Source: Serratia fonticola (GTDB lineage Bacteria; Pseudomonadota; Gammaproteobacteria; Enterobacterales; Enterobacteriaceae). From it: 64,000 nt of DNA. The notes under the pieces were generated by a model that saw only the letters and a program-made list of their open reading frames with translations, was not told the origin of the DNA and ran no database searches. Shown in pieces: positions 1-6,809 of the stretch; position 1 is the first letter of the stretch, and every line of letters starts with the position of its first letter. Made by a program: the position numbers and the translations under genes. Location: NCBI RefSeq assembly GCF_006715025.1, contig NZ_VFMK01000001.1, positions 992,001-1,056,000 of the forward strand. The letters are read 5' to 3'.

Positions 1-2
1 TG

Positions 3-143
3 TGGATACTGGGATGGCTGCTGGTGTCGGGGATTATGGGCATCACCTTTGCCAAACGTGTTTTACCTTGCGTAGACGACAGGCTGCATGCCAGGATTTA
101 TGTGCTCCTGCTAGTCCTGGTCCTGATTGCGATTGCACTGTGA
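3..143 (+). CDS. C-terminal fragment of a membrane protein
   Basis: An open frame enters from the left edge and ends at a TGA at 141-143, giving the last 46 residues of a protein. The fragment has two hydrophobic stretches (WILGWLLVSGIMGITF and IYVLLLVLVLIAIAL) separated by a short charged loop, so it is probably the last two membrane segments of an inner-membrane protein. The gene converges on rnk and ends just before the rnk terminator hairpin. I do not recognise the family from so short a piece. Confidence 0.5.
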   Translation, partial: WILGWLLVSGIMGITFAKRVLPCVDDRLHARIYVLLLVLVLIAIAL

Positions 144-149
144 AATTGC

Positions 150-174
150 AAAAAGGGCGGCATTTATGCCGCCC
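150..174 (-). terminator. rho-independent terminator of rnk
   Basis: On the minus strand a perfect stem (GGGCGGCAT/ATGCCGCCC, at 155-174) is followed by a run of T (150-154). It lies 12 bases past the rnk stop codon. It may also stop the convergent gene, but there is no T run on the plus strand. Confidence 0.8.
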
Positions 175-185
175 AGAACCCTGGC

Positions 186-596
186 TTAGCGGTGATACTC
201 GCCAGCAGCTTCCGGTTGATACAACAGTTCCAGCACTTCAATCTGCGCTTCTTCGCCGTTCGGCAACTGCCAGTTGATCTGTTTACCTACGTGCATCCCC
301 AGCAGGGCTGCTCCCAGCGGCGCCATCACGGACAGCTGCTCATTGCTGTCTGTTAGCGAAGCGGGGTAAACCAGCGTCCGCACGTGTTCTTCTGAGGTGT
401 GAAGATCGCGGAATCGAACGCGGCTGTTCATGGTGACGACGTGTGCAGGGATTTTTGCTGGCGGTACAATGTCAGCACGATCCAGTTCGGCGTTCAGCGC
501 CGCGGCGACGTCCGTGTTGGCAAAGGCTGGTTGTGCCAGTAGTGCATCCAGGCGTTCCGCATCCAGCTCATTAATGGTAATGGTTGGTTTGGTCAT
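186..596 (-). CDS. rnk: Rnk, nucleoside diphosphate kinase regulator
   Basis: This 136-residue protein matches E. coli Rnk in length and in its start MTKPTITINELDAERLDAL. It belongs to the GreA/GreB-like group: a short N-terminal coiled coil, then a C-terminal FKBP-like domain (from about residue 50) of the kind that binds RNA polymerase. In E. coli and Pseudomonas it affects nucleoside diphosphate kinase levels and can compete with GreA, GreB and DksA. An in-frame ATG lies 7 codons upstream, but the chosen start matches the family and follows a GGAGAG ribosome site. It is single, with its own leader and terminator. Confidence 0.93.
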   Translation of the reverse strand: MTKPTITINELDAERLDALLAQPAFANTDVAAALNAELDRADIVPPAKIPAHVVTMNSRVRFRDLHTSEEHVRTLVYPASLTDSNEQLSVMAPLGAALLGMHVGKQINWQLPNGEEAQIEVLELLYQPEAAGEYHR

Positions 597-613
597 TCCA
601 CTCTCCAGTCCAA

Positions 614-718
614 TCAAAGGGCGCCCTTTCTGCGCCCATAAATTCGGAAAAACAACACAAAAGCAACACCCCCGCGCCGTTGGGAGCGGGGGTGTGAGAA
701 ATGTCGGTTTGTCCTCAT
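614..718 (-). promoter_or_regulatory. rnk leader with attenuator-like hairpin and possible leader ORF
   Basis: The 5' region of rnk holds a perfect 10-bp stem (ACACCCCCGC at 666-675 with GCGGGGGTGT at 686-695). On the minus strand a T-rich stretch with several short T runs follows, as in a terminator placed before its own gene. A second GC-rich hairpin (about 619-640) precedes the rnk ribosome site. A 34-codon open frame (ATG at 718, stop at 614-616) runs through the hairpin, but its ribosome site is poor. A putative attenuator upstream of rnk has been proposed in gammaproteobacteria (rnk leader). The structure is seen; attenuation is inferred. Confidence 0.5.
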
Positions 719-881
719 GATAGTAGGCTGTTAAGGACAGAAAAGAAAGAGATCCCGATCACGAAGTTTTTTCAGTGATGATGACAACGAGAAACGTTGC
801 GTGGTGAACTCTTTTTGTCATCTCATTCACTTAGCGTAGGAGTTGTCGGTTTTGCGAAATGGATCCCTTACCGTCACTTAA

Positions 882-901
882 TTTCCAGTTTGAACTGGAA
901 A
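882..901. promoter_or_regulatory. 20-bp palindrome, candidate operator of the catabolic island
   Basis: Two perfect 9-bp arms (TTTCCAGTT and AACTGGAAA) surround a TG centre, about 240 bp before the first gene of the island. The form fits a dimeric helix-turn-helix activator. The obvious candidate is the PRD regulator encoded at 8535-10451. A possible -10 element (TATATT, 967-972) lies about 70 bp downstream with a poor -35, as expected of an activated promoter. Binding is not shown by the sequence. Confidence 0.45.
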
Positions 902-967
902 AAGACGGACTACACAAGAAATGCCTCAAGGGTTAGGGTAAAGGCATCAAAGAAAGCGGGAATCATT

Positions 968-1083
968 ATATTCGTCATGCTTCAAGTTGACGGCAACCAT
1001 TCACCCTGGTCACATAGTTTATCTATGCTTCTTGGGACTCTTAGGTTTGCCACCTTCATGTAGCGCGAATTATTTTGAGTATG
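968..1083. repeat. ERIC element, divergent copy
   Basis: It resembles the 127-bp enterobacterial repetitive intergenic consensus: one end reads TATTCGTCATGCTTCAAGTT, the other CGCGAATTATTTTGAGTATG. The centre is diverged. It ends 55 bp before the GTG start of the PRD gene and may overlap the promoter of the island. Confidence 0.7.
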
Positions 1084-1138
1084 GCGACTGCTTCTCATCC
1101 TTTATAGATTAATATCCAGATCCAGAGGTGACTGAAAA

Positions 1139-1486
1139 GTGAATGAAGGAACTGTTTCGGTAAATAAAATGGAGCAAGCAGATATCAGCGAGGCTGCCGC
1201 AATAACAACGCAGGTGTTGGCAGATATCGCGGCCATGTTGAGTGCGGAAAATATTTATACCAATGCGGTGCAACAACAAATGTTGGAGTCACATATTCGT
1301 GCCATGGTGTTGCGCTCAATAACCGGTGAGCCTTTGCCGGAAGTGGATAAATCACTGTTCGATGAAATATCTGCTGAATCAATGCAGTTAGCTGAGCAAG
1401 TGGTCAATAAATTTGCCACGCTCCCCATCGAAGAGGCTTACCTGCTTTCTGTCCATTTTGAAGTAGCGAAAGATAACAACCAATAG
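1139..1486 (+). CDS. stand-alone PRD-domain protein of the SFCGS/DUF431x cluster
   Basis: This 115-residue protein is a single PTS regulation domain (PRD) with no DNA-binding or RNA-binding part. Both histidines typical of PRDs are visible, in ESHIRAMVLRSI and in LLSVHFEVA near the C-terminus. PRDs are normally phosphorylated on such histidines by HPr or EIIB proteins. The start is GTG, chosen because a CCAGAGG ribosome site lies 8 bases upstream; a later in-frame ATG (1169) is less well placed. It is the first gene of the island and matches a family that always travels with SFCGS and DUF4310-4312 proteins. Its role is unknown; phosphorylation-dependent control of the neighbours is an inference. 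Confidence 0.85.
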   Translation: MNEGTVSVNKMEQADISEAAAITTQVLADIAAMLSAENIYTNAVQQQMLESHIRAMVLRSITGEPLPEVDKSLFDEISAESMQLAEQVVNKFATLPIEEAYLLSVHFEVAKDNNQ

Positions 1487-1519
1487 GTTATAGAGAAAGT
1501 TTAATCAGGAGAAAATACC

Positions 1520-1885
1520 ATGGGTCAAATTACTGTTGTGATCGGCGATCGTCTGGGTAAAGGTCAGAAAGTGGGTCAGGGCATTGAAAATGCCGGTGGA
1601 AAAGCGATTGTTATCCCAGGCGTGGCGGCGGATATGAAGCTGGGCGACGTGATGAAAGCGGAAAACGCACATTTGGGTATCTCTTTCTGCGGCAGCGGTG
1701 GTGCCGGTGCCATTACCGCACAAACCAAATATGGTTATAAGGCAAAATATGGTATGCGCTCGATTGAAGAAGGCGTTACGGCAATTAACGAAGGGTGCAA
1801 CGTATTAGGCTTTGGTTTTATGGATAAAGAAGAATTAGGTCAGAAGCTGGTGGAAGCTTATATCAAAAAACACGGCAACCCGTAA
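1520..1885 (+). CDS. SFCGS family glycine-rich protein
   Basis: This 121-residue soluble protein carries the family motif SFCGSGGAGAITAQTKYGYK, with the single conserved cysteine at residue 57. The first half alternates strands and helices (ITVVIGDRLGKGQKVGQGI) like a small Rossmann-type domain. No biochemical role is established. The Cys-Gly-Ser-Gly-Gly loop looks like the phosphocysteine loop of PTS EIIB proteins, but its position in the chain differs, so that link is only a suggestion. A CAGGAGAA ribosome site precedes the ATG, and the stop overlaps the start of the next gene (TAATG), which indicates translational coupling. Confidence 0.88.
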   Translation: MGQITVVIGDRLGKGQKVGQGIENAGGKAIVIPGVAADMKLGDVMKAENAHLGISFCGSGGAGAITAQTKYGYKAKYGMRSIEEGVTAINEGCNVLGFGFMDKEELGQKLVEAYIKKHGNP

Positions 1886-2181
1886 TGAAAGAAAACTATA
1901 CCACATCAGTGAAGGTGGAGGGTAAAGGCGACAGTAAAGCGAAAGCCTTTGCCTCTGCATTAGCCAATGTACAAGGCGCAGTTTTAAAATCCACCAGTAA
2001 TATTCTGCTGCGTATTGAGCCGCAGGACGTCAAAATATTAAAGGCGGAAGAGAAAACAACCAAAGAAAAGTTTCTTTTCTTCTTTCTGCCGCGAGAAAGA
2101 AAAAGCTATGCCGTTTCTTTGGAAATAACCGTGAGTGTGACGATCATCAATACCGAGAAGGTGGTCTTCACCACGAAATAA
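1885..2181 (+). CDS. DUF4312 family protein
   Basis: A 98-residue soluble protein with no membrane segment or signal. It has a lysine-rich N-terminal half and a beta-rich C-terminal half (SYAVSLEITVSVTIINTEKV). It begins inside the stop codon of the SFCGS gene, so the two are probably made in equal amounts. The family is known only from clusters with SFCGS, DUF4311 and DUF4310 proteins, and its function is unknown. An ERIC element separates it from the membrane-protein genes downstream. Confidence 0.85.
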   Translation: MKENYTTSVKVEGKGDSKAKAFASALANVQGAVLKSTSNILLRIEPQDVKILKAEEKTTKEKFLFFFLPRERKSYAVSLEITVSVTIINTEKVVFTTK

Positions 2182-2187
2182 AAACGT

Positions 2188-2313
2188 TATACCCGTCATA
2201 CTTGAAGATGCTTCTGCGTTGGCTATGCCACTCACTTCAGTCACCTGCTTGGGTAGGTTTTTGGGGATGTGTTCGCTTGCCGCCTTGATGCAAATCTGAT
2301 TATTTGGGGTATA
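2188..2313. repeat. ERIC element inside the island operon
   Basis: A full-length (126 bp) ERIC with inverted ends TATACCCGTCATACTTGAAG and GGGGTATA. It sits between the DUF4312 and DUF4311 genes. The transcript would fold into a long hairpin between the soluble and membrane parts of the operon. Confidence 0.85.
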
Positions 2314-2332
2314 GCATCAAAAGGGGATGCTG

Positions 2333-3109
2333 ATGTTTTTAATCATCTTATTTAAGTCGATTATTATCGGCGGGCTAGTTGGTGTCGGCGTAGGGGCCGG
2401 TGCCGCACGTATGTTCCATGCTCCGACAACGCAGGGTATGGGAGCTTTTCGTACCTTGGGTGAGCTGAATTCCTGTGAAGGCGATCCGGCTTCTCACTTC
2501 TCATTTGGCCTGGGTTTCTTCTTTAATGCCTGGGCGTCTTCCGTGGCGGCCGGTGCCTTCACGCAGGATGTGGATCACCGCATTATTCCCAACTGGGGCG
2601 CCGCGGCCTTGATGATCAAGAACCGTAACGTGGCTGAAACGCTGCACGATCCGAAAAAAATGGCGATCGCCTGCGGCATCATTGGCATCTTGGTTGTGGC
2701 CTTCCTTAACACGACAGCTTCGGCAGTTCCGGCCGCCTTGCAGGTGACCGCGATCAAGGTGCTGGTACCAGCGGCTAACCTGCTGGTGAATACCGTGATG
2801 CCGGTCATCTTCTGGTTGGCTGCCATCGAAGCCGGTAAGCGTTCAGGCTTCTGGGGCACCATCTTTGGTGGTTTGGCCCAGTTGATCATGGGTAACGCCG
2901 TACCGGGTCTGGTGCTGGGGATCCTGATCGGTAAAGGCGTCGAAGAGAGCGGCTGGAACAAAGTCACCAAGATCATGATGGCGGTGATTGTGCTGTTGTT
3001 CGTGCTGAGCGGTTTCTTCCGTGGCTTTGATATGAAACTTCTCGAGTCCTTCAGCCTGGGCGTGCCTGGCTGGTTGGATGCCATTCATAACACCCTGAGC
3101 GGTAAATAA
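2333..3109 (+). CDS. DUF4311 family membrane protein
   Basis: This polytopic membrane protein has about 258 residues and perhaps seven hydrophobic segments, beginning with MFLIILFKSIIIGGLVGVGV. A polar stretch near residues 35-60 (TLGELNSCEGDPASHFSFGL) is likely a conserved functional loop. The frame opens 6 bases earlier with another ATG, but the AAGGGG ribosome site touches that codon, so the ATG at 2333 is preferred. It is followed after 8 bases by the DUF4310 gene. The family is undefined biochemically. With DUF4310 it is the best candidate for the permease of this island, since no other transporter is encoded here. Confidence 0.87.
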   Translation: MFLIILFKSIIIGGLVGVGVGAGAARMFHAPTTQGMGAFRTLGELNSCEGDPASHFSFGLGFFFNAWASSVAAGAFTQDVDHRIIPNWGAAALMIKNRNVAETLHDPKKMAIACGIIGILVVAFLNTTASAVPAALQVTAIKVLVPAANLLVNTVMPVIFWLAAIEAGKRSGFWGTIFGGLAQLIMGNAVPGLVLGILIGKGVEESGWNKVTKIMMAVIVLLFVLSGFFRGFDMKLLESFSLGVPGWLDAIHNTLSGK

Positions 3110-3117
3110 GGAGCTGA

Positions 3118-3771
3118 ATGATGGAAGCACAAGCTCAAAAAGGCTTCTGGTATGCCGACTGGTCGTTCCCGATTTTTGTTGGCCTGCTTTCGTCCGGCGT
3201 ATTCGCCGGGACACATATGTATTACCTGTATGGCATTGGCGCGTTTAACGAAGTGGCTTTCGTTTCTATGCTGCGTGCCGGGATGGACACCGGGGTGTAC
3301 GGCGCGGTAGCGGCGTTCGGTGCCAGCTTCCTGTTTGCCCGAATCATTGAAGGCTCGCTGGTCGGGATCCTGGATATCGGCGGGGCAATCCAGACCGGGG
3401 TGGGGCTGGGGGTACCTGCGCTGTTGCTGGGGGCGGGGATTGTTTTCCCGGTCGCCAACTTTGCCGCCTCGCTGGTCACCGGCCTGGTCATTGGTCTGGC
3501 GATTGGTTATCTGATTATTCTGGCGCGTAAATTCACCATCAATCAGAGCAACTCCACTTACGGCGCGGACGTAATGATGGGGGCCGGTAACTCCTCCGGG
3601 CGCTTCCTGGGTCCATTGATCATCCTGTCAGCCATGGCAGCATCGATTCCAATTGGTGTGGGTTCTCTGCTGGGGGCACTGCTGTTTTATATCTGGGGCA
3701 AGCCAATCACTGGCGGTGCAATCCTGGGGGCGATGATCTTGGGGGCAATTTTCCCGGTAGCCATTTCTTAA
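3118..3771 (+). CDS. DUF4310 family membrane protein
   Basis: A 217-residue membrane protein rich in Gly, Ala, Ile and Leu, with about six hydrophobic segments. The first starts near residue 13 (DWSFPIFVGLLSSGVFAG) and the last segments read LLGALLFYIWGKPITGGAIL. It has no signal peptide or recognised transporter motif. A second ATG follows the first directly; GGAG at 3110-3113 could serve either. It forms a pair with the DUF4311 gene. The pair resembles a two-subunit membrane channel or permease, but this is inferred from topology and context only. Confidence 0.87.
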   Translation: MMEAQAQKGFWYADWSFPIFVGLLSSGVFAGTHMYYLYGIGAFNEVAFVSMLRAGMDTGVYGAVAAFGASFLFARIIEGSLVGILDIGGAIQTGVGLGVPALLLGAGIVFPVANFAASLVTGLVIGLAIGYLIILARKFTINQSNSTYGADVMMGAGNSSGRFLGPLIILSAMAASIPIGVGSLLGALLFYIWGKPITGGAILGAMILGAIFPVAIS

Positions 3772-3822
3772 TCACGCGTTCAACCCCTGGGGCTCCCAGG
3801 GGTTGAAAAGGAGTAGCGTAGT

Positions 3823-4962
3823 ATGTATGACCTAATCATCCGGCGCGCCAGACTGGTGGACAACACCCTGGCCGATGTGGCTATCAAGGCGGGCAAGATT
3901 GCCGCTGTGGGGCAACTGGCCACAGACGTTAGCGCCCACAAGCAACTGGATCTGGCGGGGAACTACCGCCTGAGCGCTGGCTGGATCGACTCTCACGTAC
4001 ACTGTTATCCCTCTTCACCGATTTATCATGATGAACCGGATCTGGTCGGCGTCGCCAGCGGTGTGACCTCTGTGGTCGATGCTGGCAGCACCGGTACTGA
4101 TGACATTGATGAATTTTATGCTCTGACACGCAAGGCCAAGACTAACGTTTTTGCCTTCCTCAATATCTCCCGCATTGGTCTGTTAAGGCAAAATGAGCTG
4201 GCGGATATGGCGGATATCAATAAGCAGGAAGTCAAAAAAGCCATCGACGGCAAAGCGGGATTTGTCATTGGTATCAAGGCACGCATGAGCAGCAGCGTGG
4301 TGGGCCAAAATGGCACCCGACCGCTGGTGCTGGCGAAGGAAATCCAGCAGGAAAACCATCAACTGCCGCTGATGGTGCATATCGGCAACAATCCACCGGA
4401 TCTTGACGAGATCGCCGATCTGCTGACGCAGGGTGACATTATCACCCATTGTTATAACGGCAAACCGAACCGCATTCTGACACCTGCAGGTACGTTGCGA
4501 GAGTCGATCCAGCGGGCGCTGAAACGTGGCGTATTGCTGGACGTCGGCCACGGTACGGCCAGTTTCAGTTTTGAGGTTGCCCGGCAGGCGATCGCGCTGG
4601 GGATTTTCCCCCACACCATCAGTTCCGATATCTACTGCCGTAACCGTATGGCAGGCCCGGTACACAGCCTGGCGGCAGTGATGTCCAAATTCTTTACCGT
4701 CGGGCTCTCGTTACCGCAAGTCATTGCCTGCGTGACGGAAAACGCCGCCTCAGCATTACGCCTGACCACCAAAGGGCAACTGAAGCCGGGTTTTGACGCC
4801 GACCTGACCATTTTTGATCTTCGCACAGGGCCACAGGTGTTTGCTGATTCTGAAGGGGAGTCGGTTAACGGCGAACAACTGTTGGTGCCGCTGGCCGCTG
4901 TCGTGGCTGGGGAAGTCCTATTAACCGATGAAGGAAAAGCTGCTCATGTCTTCAGTCTATGA
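3823..4962 (+). CDS. amidohydrolase/deacetylase family metallohydrolase
   Basis: This 379-residue cytoplasmic enzyme has the amidohydrolase-superfamily fold of dihydroorotases and deacetylases. Metal-binding features are visible: HVH in GWIDSHVHCYPSS, a likely carboxylated lysine in VIGIKARMSS, further histidines in LMVHIGNN and DIITHCYNG, and the catalytic aspartate in TISSDIYCRNR. Beside a DgaE-like lyase and a DgaF-like aldolase its likely job is to remove an acyl group from an amino-sugar acid; the substrate is not proved. A hairpin-like repeat (CCCCTGGGGCTCCCAGGGG, 3784-3802) and an AAAGGAG site precede it. Its last 17 bases overlap the next gene. Confidence 0.88.
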   Translation: MYDLIIRRARLVDNTLADVAIKAGKIAAVGQLATDVSAHKQLDLAGNYRLSAGWIDSHVHCYPSSPIYHDEPDLVGVASGVTSVVDAGSTGTDDIDEFYALTRKAKTNVFAFLNISRIGLLRQNELADMADINKQEVKKAIDGKAGFVIGIKARMSSSVVGQNGTRPLVLAKEIQQENHQLPLMVHIGNNPPDLDEIADLLTQGDIITHCYNGKPNRILTPAGTLRESIQRALKRGVLLDVGHGTASFSFEVARQAIALGIFPHTISSDIYCRNRMAGPVHSLAAVMSKFFTVGLSLPQVIACVTENAASALRLTTKGQLKPGFDADLTIFDLRTGPQVFADSEGESVNGEQLLVPLAAVVAGEVLLTDEGKAAHVFSL

Positions 4963-6064
4963 AAAATATAATTTAAAGCAGGTTATCAATACTTCCGGTC
5001 GTATGACCATTCTCGGCGTGTCTACGCCACGCCAGGACGTGATTGACGCCGTGGACTACGGCTTGAACCATTACTTTGAAATCAAAGACCTGGTGAATAA
5101 AACCGGGGCTTATATTGCTGGCCTGCTGAATGTGGAAGACGCGGTGATTGTTTCCTGCGCTTCCGCCGGTATTGCCCAGTCGGTGGCCGCGGTTATCGTA
5201 AAAGACAATGCCAATCTGTTGGTCAATCTGCATTCTGCGCCGGTCAATGAGCCACGCGAGATCGTGTTACCCCGTGGCCATAACGTCAACTTTGGTGCGC
5301 CGGTCGATACCATGGTTGCCCTTGGCGGTGGCAAGGTGGTGGAGGCGGGGTATGCCAACGAATGTTCTCCTGAGCAGATTGAAGCCTGCATCACCCCGCA
5401 GACCGCGGCCATTCTGTACGTGAAGTCCCATCATTGCGTACAAAAAAGCATTCTCTCCGTTGAGCAGGCGGCCGTCGTGGCGCGTAAACACAATCTGCCG
5501 CTGATCGTTGATGCGGCAGCCGAAGAAGATCTGATGTGTTACTACCAGATGGGCGCGGATTTGGTGATTTACAGCGGTGCCAAAGCGATCGAAGGGCCGA
5601 CTAGCGGCCTGGTGATCGGTAAGAAGCAATATGTGGAATGGGTCAAGCAGCAGTCCGGCGGCATTGGCCGTGCGATGAAGGTGGGCAAAGAAGGCATCCT
5701 GGGTCTGACGCAGGCGATTGAAAGCTATCTGACCGTGGAGAAAACCACCGGTGCGCAGATGGTGGAGCGTATGACGCCGTTCATCTCTCAGCTCAATACC
5801 TTGAAAGGCGTCAGTGCCAAAACCGTCTGGGACAGCGCAGGGCGCGATATCGCCCGGGCTGAAATCACCTTTGATGAAGCGGTGATCGGCATGTCGACCG
5901 TCGATATCGTGCAGGCGTTGAAAACCGGCGAGATCGCCATCTATTTCCGTGGCTACAAGGCCAACGAAGGCAAGATTGAGGTGGATGTCCGCAGCGTCAA
6001 CGAACAGCAACTGATGACCGTCTTTACTTGTATTAAAAATCTGTTTACGGAGTCACAAGCATGA
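4946..6064 (+). CDS. DgaE-like PLP-dependent ammonia-lyase
   Basis: This 372-residue fold-type I PLP enzyme has the start typical of DgaE proteins (MSSVYEKYNLKQVINTSGRM). The PLP lysine is K213 in YSGAKAIEGPTSG, and IVDAAAEEDL supplies the aspartate that holds the cofactor ring. In Salmonella, DgaE converts D-glucosaminate 6-phosphate to 2-keto-3-deoxy-6-phosphogluconate and ammonia. An ATG at 4928 is in frame, but the family start and an AAGGAAA site favour 4946. The gene overlaps both neighbours, so it is tightly coupled. Whether the substrate here is glucosaminate 6-phosphate or a related acid is not known. Confidence 0.88.
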   Translation: MSSVYEKYNLKQVINTSGRMTILGVSTPRQDVIDAVDYGLNHYFEIKDLVNKTGAYIAGLLNVEDAVIVSCASAGIAQSVAAVIVKDNANLLVNLHSAPVNEPREIVLPRGHNVNFGAPVDTMVALGGGKVVEAGYANECSPEQIEACITPQTAAILYVKSHHCVQKSILSVEQAAVVARKHNLPLIVDAAAEEDLMCYYQMGADLVIYSGAKAIEGPTSGLVIGKKQYVEWVKQQSGGIGRAMKVGKEGILGLTQAIESYLTVEKTTGAQMVERMTPFISQLNTLKGVSAKTVWDSAGRDIARAEITFDEAVIGMSTVDIVQALKTGEIAIYFRGYKANEGKIEVDVRSVNEQQLMTVFTCIKNLFTESQA

Positions 6065-6801
6065 AGCTGAAGCCTAATTATTATAAAGATCGCGTTTGTC
6101 TGAACGTATTGGCCGGGTCGAAAGGTAATGCGCAGGACATTTATGAGGCAGCGCAAGGGCATGTGTTAGTGGGCGTGCTTTCCAAAAATTATCCGGATGT
6201 GGAAAGTGCGGTAACGGATATGTCGCGCTATGCACGCCTGATCGAAAATGCCCTCTCTGTCGGTCTGGGCGCGGGCGATCCCAAACAGTCGAATATGGTC
6301 AGCCTGATCTCTCAGCGCGTCCAACCACAGCATGTGAACCAGGTATTTACCGGCGTAGGCGCCAGCCGTGCCTTGCTGGGGCAAAGCGAAACCGTGGTTA
6401 ATGGTCTGGTGTCGCCCACCGGCCGCGTGGGCTGGGTGAAGATCTCGACCGGGCCGCTGAGTGCCCAGGCGACGGAGGGTATCGTGCCAGTAGAAACCGC
6501 CATTGCCTTACTGAAGGACATGGGCGGCAGTTCGATTAAGTATTTCCCTATGGGTGGCCTCAAGCACAAAGATGAATATGCATACGTGGCGAAAGCCTGT
6601 GCCGAGCATGACTTTATGCTGGAGCCGACCGGGGGTATCGATCTGGAAAACTTCGAGCCGATCCTGGAGATTGCTCTGCAAGCCGGTGTTAAGCAGGTGA
6701 TCCCGCATATCTACAGCTCCATCATTGATTCTGCCAGCGGCAATACCCGTCCACAGGATGTCAAAACCCTGCTGGAGATGACTAAAAAGTTGGTGGGTTA
6801 A
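6061..6801 (+). CDS. DgaF-like KDGP aldolase family protein
   Basis: This 246-residue protein belongs to the DgaF family, which splits 2-keto-3-deoxy-6-phosphogluconate into pyruvate and glyceraldehyde 3-phosphate. The Schiff-base lysine is probably K160 in GGSSIKYFPMGG. Its ATG overlaps the stop of the DgaE-like gene (ATGA). It is the last gene of the tightly packed group; a repeat array follows. Together with the two enzymes upstream it gives a short route from an acylated amino-sugar acid to central metabolism, provided the substrate is phosphorylated by some other step. Confidence 0.88.
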   Translation: MKLKPNYYKDRVCLNVLAGSKGNAQDIYEAAQGHVLVGVLSKNYPDVESAVTDMSRYARLIENALSVGLGAGDPKQSNMVSLISQRVQPQHVNQVFTGVGASRALLGQSETVVNGLVSPTGRVGWVKISTGPLSAQATEGIVPVETAIALLKDMGGSSIKYFPMGGLKHKDEYAYVAKACAEHDFMLEPTGGIDLENFEPILEIALQAGVKQVIPHIYSSIIDSASGNTRPQDVKTLLEMTKKLVG

Positions 6802-6809
6802 ACCCGCCC

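Noticed and set aside
797..1063. Plus-strand frame of 88 codons before the PRD gene
   Set aside because: It runs through the palindrome and half of an ERIC element, lacks a ribosome site and gives no recognisable protein.
1081..1096. Sigma-54 promoter before the PRD gene (TGGCGACTGCTTC)
   Set aside because: The spacing between GG and GC is 5 bases instead of 10, so it does not fit the -24/-12 pattern.
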